Shown one piece after another: positions 24,236-32,458 of a stretch of 44,268 nt of DNA (position 1 is its first letter; each line of letters begins with the position of its first letter). A program made the position numbers and the translations under genes. The notes under the pieces were generated by a model that was not told the origin of the DNA, did not search any database, and worked only from the letters and a program-made list of their open reading frames with translations. Source of the stretch: Pseudomonas sp. (GTDB lineage Bacteria; Pseudomonadota; Gammaproteobacteria; Pseudomonadales; Pseudomonadaceae); NCBI RefSeq assembly GCF_028293835.1, contig NZ_JAQGNX010000156.1, positions 1 through 44,268 on the forward strand, in the 5' to 3' direction.

Positions 24236-24757
24236 TCAAGTCCGCGGTTTAACGGCCCCGCATTGCTGGCCTAGCCACACCGCGCGGGTGTCCATGCTGC
24301 CGTTTTGCTGGACCCCAGTCGCATTGAACGTCCCGACAACCGATGTGCTGAATTCACGATCACTCTGGAATTGCGCAACGCCGGTGCCTTGCGCTTTAGG
24401 GCAGCTAAAGCGGAACTTCCAGGTCTTGCCATTGCGGTCGGTGATCTGTTGATTACAGCCAGACTTGGGGTCCGTCAGTGGAATATTGTCTGACTTGACC
24501 TGATCCTGTGTCAGGCAAACCCGCACGCCTTTCCCTGTCAAAGTCACGCCCTGTTTCTGCATGGCCTGTTCCATCATGGCTTGCTGATCAGGCGCCAGGC
24601 TTTTCAATTGATTCAGCATTAACTGCAAGTCAGGCAAAGGCTGACCGTCCACCTGCATGTTGCTGGTGGTCAGCTCCCACAATCCCGGCTGCAGCATCTG
24701 CGCTTGAGCCAAAGGCGCGCCGAGGCAAAACAGCAAAGGCAAAAAACGTTTGTTCAT
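24236..24757 (-). CDS. DUF3617-type periplasmic protein
   Basis: 173 residues from ATG 24757, supported by AGGG 8 bases upstream; an ATG two codons earlier is too close to that motif. Signal peptide MNKRFLPLLFCLGAPLAQAQ. The mature domain starts LQPGLWELTTSNMQVDG and ends REFSTSVVGTFNATGVQQ with a DTRAVWLGQQCG tail, the pattern of the DUF3617 family. Four cysteines (RVCLT, SGCNQ, FSCPK, QQCGA) probably form two disulfides. The function is unknown. It converges with the znuA-like gene (13 bp between stops) and is divergent from cardiolipin synthase. Confidence 0.85.
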   Translation of the reverse strand: MNKRFLPLLFCLGAPLAQAQMLQPGLWELTTSNMQVDGQPLPDLQLMLNQLKSLAPDQQAMMEQAMQKQGVTLTGKGVRVCLTQDQVKSDNIPLTDPKSGCNQQITDRNGKTWKFRFSCPKAQGTGVAQFQSDREFSTSVVGTFNATGVQQNGSMDTRAVWLGQQCGAVKPRT

Positions 24758-24913
24758 GTGCATATCCCTGTGTGAAACGGCCGGTCGTGCGCCAGCCTGA
24801 CGATGAGTCTTAGACGATGCAAGCACCGACCAGTTTCAACCTGAATAAAATAGCGACAATTAACAGCGGCTGTGGTCTGTTAGAGACTTAAAGAACCCGG
24901 AGTAGAGCTACGC

Positions 24914-26353
24914 ATGGATTTTCATATACCGTCTTTTGTCGGCTACTTGATCGGCTTCACTCATCTGGTTGGACTCATCGCTGCCATTCACGCACTGCTT
25001 ACGGTACGCACCGCTCAAGGCGCCATCGCCTGGGCCATGCCGCTGATCTTCATTCCGTACGTCACCCTTATCCCCTACCTGGTCTTCGGTCGCAGCACGT
25101 TTGATGGCTATATCATGGCCCGGCGCCAGGCAAACCGGGAGATGCGCACGGCCATCGGCACGCTGAACTGGCGACCGTGGATAGAAGAAGCCGTTACAGC
25201 CCGCCGCTCTGATGCGTACGCATCGTTACGGGCCATGCCACGCTTGGGCCGCATGCCGTGTCTGGCGAATAACGAAGTAGCGTTATTGATCAACGGAGAA
25301 GCGACCTTCGCCGCTATTTTTGAGGCTATTCGCGGCGCCAAACAAGCGGTACTGATCCAGTTTTTTATCATCCACGACGACGACCTCGGTCGACGCCTGC
25401 AATCGCTGCTATTGGAAAAGGCCGCCGAAGGCGTGGCGATTTATGTGCTTTATGACCGCGTTGGCAGCCACGCGCTGCCCGCCAGCTACAGCGAAACCTT
25501 GCGTAACGGCGGCGTGCAGATAAAAGCATTTGCCACCCGTAGCGGCTGGCTGAATCGCTTTCAGATCAATTTCCGCAACCACCGCAAGATCGTGGTGGTA
25601 GATGGCATACAGGGTTTTGTCGGCGGGCATAACGTCGGCGATGAATATCTGGGTAAACAACCGCCGCTGGCGCCATGGCGCGACACCCATGTATCGATTA
25701 TTGGGCCGGTAGTGGCGTGCTTGCAGGAGTCGTTTGCCGAAGACTGGTTCTGGGCCACCCGCGAGTTACCACCGCTGATCCTGCCTGAGAGCTACCCCGA
25801 AGACGGCGTACTCTGCCAATTACTGGCCAGCGGTCCGGCGGACGCGCAAGAAACCTGTTCGCTGTTTTTCGTTGAAGCCATACACGCGGCGCAAGAACGA
25901 GTCTGGATCACCAGTCCTTATTTCATTCCTGACGAAGCTGTATTTGCAGCCTTGCGTCTGGCGGTCTTGCGCGGCGTTGACGTACGGATTTTACTGCCGT
26001 CGCGGCCGGACCATTACGTGGTTTATGCCGCCTCAAGCCTGTTCGCTTTCGAAGCGGTGCGCGCCGGGGTACGAATTTTCCGTTATGAGCCAGGATTTCT
26101 GCATCAAAAGGTGGTGCTGGTGGACAGCGAAATCAGCGCCATTGGCAGCGCCAATATGGACAATCGTTCGTTCAGGCTCAATTTTGAATTGATGTTATTG
26201 ACCGTTGACCGCGACTTCGCCAGCCAGGTTGAAAGCATGCTTAATGATGACTTCGCTCTGGCCCGGGAAATAGCGCTGGAGGAAGGCAAGGAAACCCACC
26301 GCCTGCAGAAACTCGGCATGCGGGTTGCGCGCCTGGTATCACCCATTCTATGA
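24914..26353 (+). CDS. cls: Cardiolipin synthase (phospholipase D superfamily)
   Basis: 479 residues, the standard ClsA length. It joins two phosphatidylglycerol molecules into cardiolipin and glycerol at the inner membrane. Two N-terminal transmembrane helices (about 7-29 and 38-60: [21 protein letters not shown] and [23 protein letters not shown]) precede two PLD catalytic motifs, H223-x-K-x4-D ([10 protein letters not shown], then GGHNVGDEY) and H397-x-K-x4-D (LHQKVVLVD, then [15 protein letters not shown]). The gene stands alone, with a divergent DUF3617-type gene upstream. No classical SD is obvious before the ATG (GGAGTAGAGCTACGC leader). Nothing links it to the zinc genes beyond position. 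Confidence 0.95.
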   Translation: MDFHIPSFVGYLIGFTHLVGLIAAIHALLTVRTAQGAIAWAMPLIFIPYVTLIPYLVFGRSTFDGYIMARRQANREMRTAIGTLNWRPWIEEAVTARRSDAYASLRAMPRLGRMPCLANNEVALLINGEATFAAIFEAIRGAKQAVLIQFFIIHDDDLGRRLQSLLLEKAAEGVAIYVLYDRVGSHALPASYSETLRNGGVQIKAFATRSGWLNRFQINFRNHRKIVVVDGIQGFVGGHNVGDEYLGKQPPLAPWRDTHVSIIGPVVACLQESFAEDWFWATRELPPLILPESYPEDGVLCQLLASGPADAQETCSLFFVEAIHAAQERVWITSPYFIPDEAVFAALRLAVLRGVDVRILLPSRPDHYVVYAASSLFAFEAVRAGVRIFRYEPGFLHQKVVLVDSEISAIGSANMDNRSFRLNFELMLLTVDRDFASQVESMLNDDFALAREIALEEGKETHRLQKLGMRVARLVSPIL

Positions 26354-26488
26354 ACCAACCGTAGGCAAATTCGTCACCGTATGTAAGGCGCTTCCTATTT
26401 GCTAATACCCTTGCCAAACAGCGCGGGAGGTCTTCTATGCTGGGTTAGTTTCTTTCGAATCAAACCCAGAGAAGACAGGAAGCCATCG

Positions 26489-26953
26489 ATGAAAATGACC
26501 GCTTTAGGGCTGTTGTTCAGCGCCAGCGTGTTGAGCGAAGCTGCAGCAGAGGCTACGCCGCAACCCGCGATAACGACTGGCTTCGGCAAGCCAACGTTCA
26601 TCCATCGCTTGTACTACAAAAAAATGTATAGCGAAAAACCCTTTGAACAGGCTGTGTTGTATTACTACGACAATGGCCTGTACAAAATTATTTCGCCGGG
26701 AGAAGAACATTACGGCGTCTACGTCACAGAGGGCGAGGTGTCTGATGACACCTATTCAATCAGTTATATATCGCTGCCCTCATCTGACTGGGGAGGCAAT
26801 GTCGCCCGCCACGATTTGATTTTTCAGCGTGATTCTCTGACCTTCGAACAAAAAGCCCTCGCCTACGTGGATAAAAACATCCCCTTGCAGTACGGGACTT
26901 TCGTGCTCGAAACCAACACCGTCACCAATCCACTCACCGAAAAATGGAACTAA
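26489..26953 (+). CDS. Small secreted protein of unknown function
   Basis: 154 residues from ATG 26489, with AGGA 8 bases upstream. An N-terminal signal peptide (MKMTALGLLFSASVLSEAAAEA) precedes a tyrosine-rich, probably beta-structured chain: HRLYYKKMYSEKPFEQAVLYYYDNG, SPGEEHYGVYVTEGEVSDDTYSISYISLPSS and a C-terminal LQYGTFVLETNTV. No cysteine in the mature part and no motif I recognise. It ends 3 bp from the convergent cfa stop. A weak dyad, CTGGGTT...AACCCAG, lies in its leader at about 26440-26470. It could be an extracytoplasmic lipid- or wall-related protein given its neighbours, but nothing in the sequence shows that. Confidence 0.68.
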   Translation: MKMTALGLLFSASVLSEAAAEATPQPAITTGFGKPTFIHRLYYKKMYSEKPFEQAVLYYYDNGLYKIISPGEEHYGVYVTEGEVSDDTYSISYISLPSSDWGGNVARHDLIFQRDSLTFEQKALAYVDKNIPLQYGTFVLETNTVTNPLTEKWN

Positions 26954-26956
26954 CCG

Positions 26957-28141
26957 TCAGCGATAGATATCTTCCCGGGTCAACGGCAAGCCGTGGCTAC
27001 CATCGGCATACGGTTTGACCGCCAGGATCTGGTGCAGATTGATCCAGCCACGTGCGAAGGCATACGCACAGCCGGCCAGGTACAGGCGCCATATACGCAG
27101 CGTCTGTTCCGGGACCATTTGCGCAGCTTCGTCGAGTCTCGCCTCCAGGCGCTGGCTCCAGTGTTCCAGCGTGCGTGCGTAATGCAGCCGCAAGCTTTCC
27201 ACGTCGACAATCTCCAGGCCCGCCTCGCTGATGAACGCGCTGATCATAGAGACGTGTGGCAGTTCACCGTTGGGAAACACGTACCGCTCGATAAAATCGC
27301 CCGCGCCCCGCCCAACCGGACGCCCGTCAGTGTATTTGGCGGTGATGCCATGGTTCATGACCAAACCGCCTTCACGCACCGCACCAAACAAGCACTGGGT
27401 ATACAGCTCCAGATTGGCATGGCCCACATGTTCGAACATGCCGACGCTGACCACTTTGTCGAAACGGCCGTCCTGGGGCAGATCGCGGTAATCCAGCAGC
27501 ACCAACTCCACCTGATCCTGCAAACCCTCCGCCACGACCCGCTCATGGGCCAGAGCCAATTGCTCTTTGCTCAGGGTAATGCCGAATACTTTTACCCCGT
27601 ATTCACGGGCAGCAAACCGCGCCAGACCGCCCCATCCGCAGCCGACATCCAATAAATATTCGCCCGGTTGCAACCGTAGCTTGCGGCATAAGTGGTGAAA
27701 CTTGTCCTGCTGCGCTTGCTCTAGGGTTTCTTCGCCGGTCTTGAAATAGGCGCAGGAATACACCATCTCCCGGTCAAGCCAGAGCTGATAAAACTCATTG
27801 GAAAGGTCGTAATGGTAAGAAATCGACGCTGCATCGGTGGCTTTGTCGTGTTCCAGGCGGGCCGATATATAAGGGCCGTCATCATCAAGCAACGCTTGGC
27901 TTAACTCATCGCAGACGCGGACGACTTCGCTGATCGAGCCTTCCAGCTCCAATCGACCTTCGACGAAGGCACTACCGAGTAGGTCCAGACTGGGGCGAGT
28001 GAATTGCGAGACCAATTGTGGGTCTTTCACCACAATGGTGACGCTGGGCGTCGGGCCAAGATCGAGTTCGTTGCCATCCCACAATTTCAGCCGTAGGGGC
28101 AGGTGAAGATTCTGCAAGGCCGTTGGAAGTTGCGCGAGCAT
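26957..28141 (-). CDS. cfaB: Cyclopropane-fatty-acyl-phospholipid synthase
   Basis: 394 residues. It transfers a methylene from S-adenosylmethionine to unsaturated acyl chains of membrane phospholipids, usually on entry into stationary phase or under acid stress. N-terminal lipid-binding domain (about 1-100), then the methyltransferase: SYHYDLSNEFYQLWLD, YSCAYF, the SAM motif LLDVGCGWGGLARFAA (about 163-178), VSVGMFEHVG, and the CFA-specific FIERYVFPNGELPH. The start is supported by GAGGG 8 bases upstream. Pseudomonads carry one RpoS-controlled cfaB and sometimes a second copy; which one this is cannot be told. No sigma-S -10 (CTATACTT) was seen on the minus strand of the leader. Confidence 0.93.
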   Translation of the reverse strand: MLAQLPTALQNLHLPLRLKLWDGNELDLGPTPSVTIVVKDPQLVSQFTRPSLDLLGSAFVEGRLELEGSISEVVRVCDELSQALLDDDGPYISARLEHDKATDAASISYHYDLSNEFYQLWLDREMVYSCAYFKTGEETLEQAQQDKFHHLCRKLRLQPGEYLLDVGCGWGGLARFAAREYGVKVFGITLSKEQLALAHERVVAEGLQDQVELVLLDYRDLPQDGRFDKVVSVGMFEHVGHANLELYTQCLFGAVREGGLVMNHGITAKYTDGRPVGRGAGDFIERYVFPNGELPHVSMISAFISEAGLEIVDVESLRLHYARTLEHWSQRLEARLDEAAQMVPEQTLRIWRLYLAGCAYAFARGWINLHQILAVKPYADGSHGLPLTREDIYR

Positions 28142-28417
28142 TAGTAAACCCTCTTTCCAGAAACTCAGGGAAAAGGGTAGTCCAGAAGCACGGCTGATGC
28201 CGAAACCCTCGGCGATTGGCTTGTAGCGTGTGACGATGAAGAAACGTTGGGGTTACAGCCTGTCGCCCAATGTTTCGAGCCAATTTTTGCAGCGTGCGAT
28301 GGAGCACCCTCAGCAAGAATGACTACTAATTTGTAACAGAGTTCTACAAAGCTCAAGCAAATTTTTATACTTAAGGAACAGGTCTAGCACAAGGTTCTCG
28401 GTGAAAGGCCCGAATAT
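28142..28417. other. Intergenic region between cfa and the P-type ATPase gene
   Basis: 276 bp without a gene. It holds the cfa leader and, near 28406-28425, a small dyad AGGCC...GGCCT followed on the minus strand by TTTC that could terminate the SPFH-ATPase operon; it overlaps the ATPase stop codon and is weak. A TTATACTTAA on the plus strand at about 28366 faces the wrong way to serve either gene. Confidence 0.4.
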
Positions 28418-30364
28418 TCAGGCCTCTGGCTTACTCTCCAACTTTAGTAGCGGCTCTTGAAAACGCAACAACCGTCCGGCATTTCCGAGCACCAGCAGCG
28501 TGCTGAGGTTATGCAGCAATGCGGCAATCATCGCACCCGCAGCCCCGAGAAAACCGAAGGCCGCCATGGCAACAATGGCCAAGGTCCAACCCAAGCCAAT
28601 GATCACATTGACGTGCAACGTCCGACGGCATTGTCGACTTAACCGCACGCATGTACCCAAACGGCGTAGGTCGCTGCCGATTAAAACGATGTCAGCCGAT
28701 GCCAGTGCAATGTCTGCACCGCCGGCACCCATGGCGACACCCACCACCCCGGCCTTGAGCGCCAGTGAGTCGTTAATGCCATCACCTACCACCATGGGCC
28801 GGAAGCCGCTGCTGATTTCGCCCATTACCCGATTGAGCTTGTCTTCAGGCAACGCCTGGGCCTCGATATCGCTGATGCCCACTTCCAGCGCCAGGCTATC
28901 GGCCACGCTTTGTCGATCGCCGGTCAATAGTAATTGACGCCCCAGCCCCAGGTCGCGCAACTCGGCAAGGGCCTGACGGGCTTCGGGCTTCAGGCTATCC
29001 GCCAGCAGCAGCCACGCCAGAAACACGCCATCGACTGCCAGCCCGGCAATCGGACCATCATGGTTGGGGACTGGCGAAGTGCTGATGTTCAGCTGCTCAA
29101 ACAATTCCGGGCGGCCAAGTGCTGCAAGGCCATGTTCGGTTTGAGCGACAACGCCCAAGCCTTGTCGCTCATGGATATCGGTCAGTATCAGCAGTTGATC
29201 TTTTTCCACCAACCCGGCCAGCGCACGACTAACCGGGTGGCTGCTGGCCGAACCAAGACTTGCCGCGAGGGGCAGCAGAGAACTTTGCTGAGCCAGCACG
29301 GACTGGATCGATTGCAGGCGTAAGGTCCCGTAGGTCAGGGTGCCGGTCTTGTCGACGACCAATGAAGTCAGGTCGGCCAGTTCCTCAAGGAACGCTGAAC
29401 TGCGAATCAAAATCCCGTGCCGTGCCGCGACCGCGATGCCGGCAATAGCCGTCGCCGGGGCCGAAAGCACCAGTGCGCAAGGACACGCGGCGACCAACAC
29501 CGCCAACATCGCCTGGGCGTCGTTGGTGATGAACCAGGTCACTGCGGCAATCATCAACACCAGCACCATGTAACTGCCGGCGTAGCGCTCCAGAAGCCGA
29601 GTGATCGGCGGTTTGGAGCGCTCGGCGCTTTGCATCAGGGCGATGACCTTACCTAACGTCGATTCGTTGCCAATGCGCGTCACTTCAATGCGCAGCAGCC
29701 CGTCGAGGTTGATGGCGCCACCGAAGACTTCGATGCCGACATGCGCCTCCAGCGGCACCGATTCACCGGTTATCGGCGCAGTGTCGAGACTGGCTTGGCC
29801 TGAACGCACCACGCCATCGGCGGGCACACGGTCACCGGCCCGCACTTCCACCAAATCGCCGGCCACCAGCACCGAGTTGTCCACCTCGCGCACCGTGCCG
29901 TCGGCGTCGATCAATCGTGCGTGGCTGCGTGTCAGTCGGCCCAAGGCCTGAATCGCTTCTTGAGAGCCGATGACGCTGCGCTCTTCCAGTACATGGCCGA
30001 AGATCATGATGATGGGCAGCAAGGCCGCAGTCATCAGATCGCCAGTGGCCCAGGCGCCGAGCATGGCCAAGGCGATCAGCTGGTCGGTGATGCCGTGCAG
30101 GCTGGGGTAACGCAGGCTGTGCCAACCGGCGCTGACCACTGGCACCGCGACCAGCAAAGAGGCCACGCCCAGCAGCAATTGGCTGACCCCGGTTTGCTCC
30201 GGTACAAAAAATCGCCAGGCGAGCCCTAACGCCAACAAGCCCAAGGCAAGCATGGCCAAGGTCAATTGCCGAGCGGCATTGCGTTGCTCGGCATTGCTTA
30301 ACATGCTGACCGGGACTTCGGTGGACTCGGGCTCAGCCGATGCTGCGTGAGCGTGGACACTCAT
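28418..30364 (-). CDS. P1B-type heavy-metal ATPase with unusual last-helix motif
   Basis: 648 residues, eight predicted membrane helices. Actuator TGES (199-202), transmembrane metal site C294-P-C296 in AACPCALVLSAPAT, phosphorylated D338 in DKTGTLT, H376-P377 in SSHPVSRAL, and GDGIND (527-532): catalytically complete. There is no N-terminal HMA/CxxC domain, only a short MSVHAHAA leader. The last helix reads ALLHNLSTLLVLGN (H618-N619), where Zn/Cd pumps of the ZntA type have D-x-G and cobalt pumps have HEGxT. Hence CPC plus HN resembles CtpC-like pumps more than ZntA. It should move a divalent metal out of the cytoplasm. The start overlaps the upstream SPFH stop (ATGA), with GGGAG 7 bases before. 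Last gene of a putatively Zur-controlled operon. Metal uncertain. Confidence 0.92.
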   Translation of the reverse strand: MSVHAHAASAEPESTEVPVSMLSNAEQRNAARQLTLAMLALGLLALGLAWRFFVPEQTGVSQLLLGVASLLVAVPVVSAGWHSLRYPSLHGITDQLIALAMLGAWATGDLMTAALLPIIMIFGHVLEERSVIGSQEAIQALGRLTRSHARLIDADGTVREVDNSVLVAGDLVEVRAGDRVPADGVVRSGQASLDTAPITGESVPLEAHVGIEVFGGAINLDGLLRIEVTRIGNESTLGKVIALMQSAERSKPPITRLLERYAGSYMVLVLMIAAVTWFITNDAQAMLAVLVAACPCALVLSAPATAIAGIAVAARHGILIRSSAFLEELADLTSLVVDKTGTLTYGTLRLQSIQSVLAQQSSLLPLAASLGSASSHPVSRALAGLVEKDQLLILTDIHERQGLGVVAQTEHGLAALGRPELFEQLNISTSPVPNHDGPIAGLAVDGVFLAWLLLADSLKPEARQALAELRDLGLGRQLLLTGDRQSVADSLALEVGISDIEAQALPEDKLNRVMGEISSGFRPMVVGDGINDSLALKAGVVGVAMGAGGADIALASADIVLIGSDLRRLGTCVRLSRQCRRTLHVNVIIGLGWTLAIVAMAAFGFLGAAGAMIAALLHNLSTLLVLGNAGRLLRFQEPLLKLESKPEA

Positions 30365-31419
30365 TTCTCTGCTCCCTGAATAATCAGGTGGGAATCGTCA
30401 CGGGGATCGACCGTAGTCACGGAACCAGCCTGACCCAGAATTTTTGGCACGCGTTCGCGGTAGATACGCATCAGCAAACCCGGATCGCTTTTATCACGCA
30501 CCGACTGCGCCAGGCTGGTCACCGTTGCGGTATCGGCCTGGGCTTTGGCAAGGCGCTCGGACGCTTGGGCATGGGCGACCTGCACCGTGCGATCAGCTTG
30601 CTGGGTTGCGGTTTGAGTCAACTTTTCCGCTTCAGTGCGTGCATTGGCAACGGCCTGATCTGCAAGTTGACTGGCGGTCAGCACTGCATTGAAGGCGTTT
30701 ACGGCGGTGGTCGGCAAGCTTGATTGCACATCGACCCGCGCGACTTCAATGCCCAGGCCCACGCCCGTGCCGACCAACTCCGTCAGGCGCTGGTTGATGC
30801 CGTGGACCAGATCGCCCCGCAAGCGCTCGCGACGCTCAGCGGACTTGCTGTCAGGGCTGACCATTTCCGGACGTGCCACCAAAATCGTGTCCAGGTCACG
30901 GGCGGCGGTGAGGGCCACGGTGCTGCGATTGACCAGACGGTCCAGTGCCGGCAGTACATGTTCGCCTTGCAGTACGAAGGCGTAAGGGTCGGTCACTTTG
31001 TAGTACACCGTTACGTCCAGCTGTACGACGCCAGCATCGCCGGTCAGCAAATACCCCGAGCCGGCCAGCGCATCGCTCATGGGCGTGGCGAAGCTTGAAA
31101 CTCGATCTGCATCCAACGCCTGTTTCGAACGCAGTAAGGTCTCAACATGACGTTCGATCACCCGGTCCGCCGACGGCAGCAATACCACTTGTTCAAACGG
31201 CTGCGGCCACGCGGTGAGTAAACCAGCGTTTTGAATACGCTCGAGGGCACCGAGACGCAAAACCACGGCGCGATTCTGCGGGTCAATCTGACGCACATTG
31301 GACAACGCCCAGCCGAGGGCTGCGAGCAACGTCACGGCATACAAACCGAGGAACGCCAGGCGGCTTGCCTGCAACCATGGGCTGTTGACTGGAGGCCGTT
31401 GAGGGACGACTTCACTCAT
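30361..31419 (-). CDS. SPFH/band-7 membrane protein (HflK/HflC-like), third of operon
   Basis: 352 residues. One N-terminal transmembrane helix (about 19-41: LAFLGLYAVTLLAALGWALS) is followed by the SPFH domain (about 43-230: IDPQNRAVVLRLGALERIQNAGLLTAWPQPFE..., QLDVTVYYKVTDPYAFVLQ, VNRSTVALTAARDLDTIL, GLGIEVARVDVQSSLP). An Ala/Gln-rich coiled coil comes next (about 240-310: NARTEAEKLTQTATQQADRTV...). Band-7 proteins form large ring cages or microdomains in the inner membrane. The true HflKC complex (regulating FtsH) is normally encoded beside hflX in pseudomonads, so this is a paralogue set. Start and stop each share an ATGA with the neighbouring genes, which implies coupled translation with the HflC-like protein and the ATPase. 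Confidence 0.88.
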   Translation of the reverse strand: MSEVVPQRPPVNSPWLQASRLAFLGLYAVTLLAALGWALSNVRQIDPQNRAVVLRLGALERIQNAGLLTAWPQPFEQVVLLPSADRVIERHVETLLRSKQALDADRVSSFATPMSDALAGSGYLLTGDAGVVQLDVTVYYKVTDPYAFVLQGEHVLPALDRLVNRSTVALTAARDLDTILVARPEMVSPDSKSAERRERLRGDLVHGINQRLTELVGTGVGLGIEVARVDVQSSLPTTAVNAFNAVLTASQLADQAVANARTEAEKLTQTATQQADRTVQVAHAQASERLAKAQADTATVTSLAQSVRDKSDPGLLMRIYRERVPKILGQAGSVTTVDPRDDSHLIIQGAEK

Positions 31420-32447
31420 GGTTGCGATCCGCTTTTGGCGTCCAGCGTCGGCGGTCCATCAACCAACACGCGGAATGGCGCAGCGTCAGTGCGCAGAATC
31501 AGTTTGGTCCCTGGGGTGACTACTGTGCCCAGGGTGTCCAGGGAACGCAGCAGGTTATAGAGCTGTGGCGATCCGGCGTAGGCCTTGCCGTAAATCTGAG
31601 CGGCTTCGACCCGCGATTGCGCTTCGATATCTGCCGCCTTGACTGTGGCGTCCGCCTCGACGATCCGGGCGTCACGTTCAGCGGCAGAACGAATTTGCGC
31701 CGCTTCGCGCTTACCCACAGCCGTCCGTTCCGTGGCGATAGTTTCACGCTCGGCGCGCATACGGTCGACCGTCGCGTTCAACGTGACCGATGGCAAGGTC
31801 AGACGCTCGACGCCCACTTGTAAGACGCGAACGCCATAGGTCGAGAGCAATTGCTGTTCGATCTGATGCCGCAATTGGTCTTCGAAATCAGCGATCTTTA
31901 CCTGACCGGCATCGGTATTGATCAGGCTCGACAGGTCGAAGCTCGCTGCGGTGGTTTCCAGCGCCGAGCCGACAAAGGTTCGAATTTGCCGTGCTGCTTC
32001 GTCCGGCTGATTCTGCACCGCACGCATGAAACGTTGCACATTGTCCGGATCATCCTGCACCTGCCAAGCGACATAGGCCTGCACGATAATTCGCAGGCCA
32101 TCGCGGGTACCGACGTCTTGCAGACCGCTAGAAGTGGTGCGCAATCGCAGGTCAACCGGGATCGTTGCCTCGAACGGTGCCGGCCAGCGCCAGCTCAAGC
32201 CGGGATCGAGCAACACCCGCGATGGATTGCCGAAACGGGTAATGACCGTCGCTTCGCCCGAGCGCACTTGCACCAGGCTTGCCGCCGCAGCGGCAAAAAG
32301 AATCAGCAGCAGCGCCCATGCCGTCCGGCGCCAAGGGAAAGCGGCTGGCGTCGATGTATCGCCATGCTGATGACCGTGGTGATGCCCGGCATGGCCGTGA
32401 TCGTGGCCCGCGTGGTCATGATGATCGTGGGAATGAAACAGACTCAA
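31416..32447 (-). CDS. HflC-like SPFH protein with His-rich cytoplasmic tail, TTG start
   Basis: 343 residues. The first 29 residues hold 13 histidines (FHSHDHHDHAGHDHG then HAGHHHGHQHGD), a likely metal-binding tail on the cytoplasmic side. Next come a basic WRR, one transmembrane helix (about 42-60: TAWALLLILFAAAAASLV), the SPFH domain (about 62-250: SGEATVITRFGNPSRVLLDPGLSW, VERLTLPSVTLNATVDRMRAERE) and a coiled coil of the HflC kind (ATERTAVGKREAAQIRSAAE...). The start is TTG 32447: a perfect TAAGGAG lies 7 bases upstream and no in-frame ATG occurs before about residue 118. The stop codon of the upstream gene forms the first bases of this ribosome-binding site. Middle SPFH member of the operon ending in the P-type ATPase. 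Confidence 0.9.
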   Translation of the reverse strand: MSLFHSHDHHDHAGHDHGHAGHHHGHQHGDTSTPAAFPWRRTAWALLLILFAAAAASLVQVRSGEATVITRFGNPSRVLLDPGLSWRWPAPFEATIPVDLRLRTTSSGLQDVGTRDGLRIIVQAYVAWQVQDDPDNVQRFMRAVQNQPDEAARQIRTFVGSALETTAASFDLSSLINTDAGQVKIADFEDQLRHQIEQQLLSTYGVRVLQVGVERLTLPSVTLNATVDRMRAERETIATERTAVGKREAAQIRSAAERDARIVEADATVKAADIEAQSRVEAAQIYGKAYAGSPQLYNLLRSLDTLGTVVTPGTKLILRTDAAPFRVLVDGPPTLDAKSGSQP

Positions 32448-32458
32448 GGGACGACTCC

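Noticed and set aside
28366..28375. TTATACTTAA as a sigma-S -10 box for cfa
   Set aside because: It is on the plus strand and points away from cfa; no matching site was found on the minus strand.
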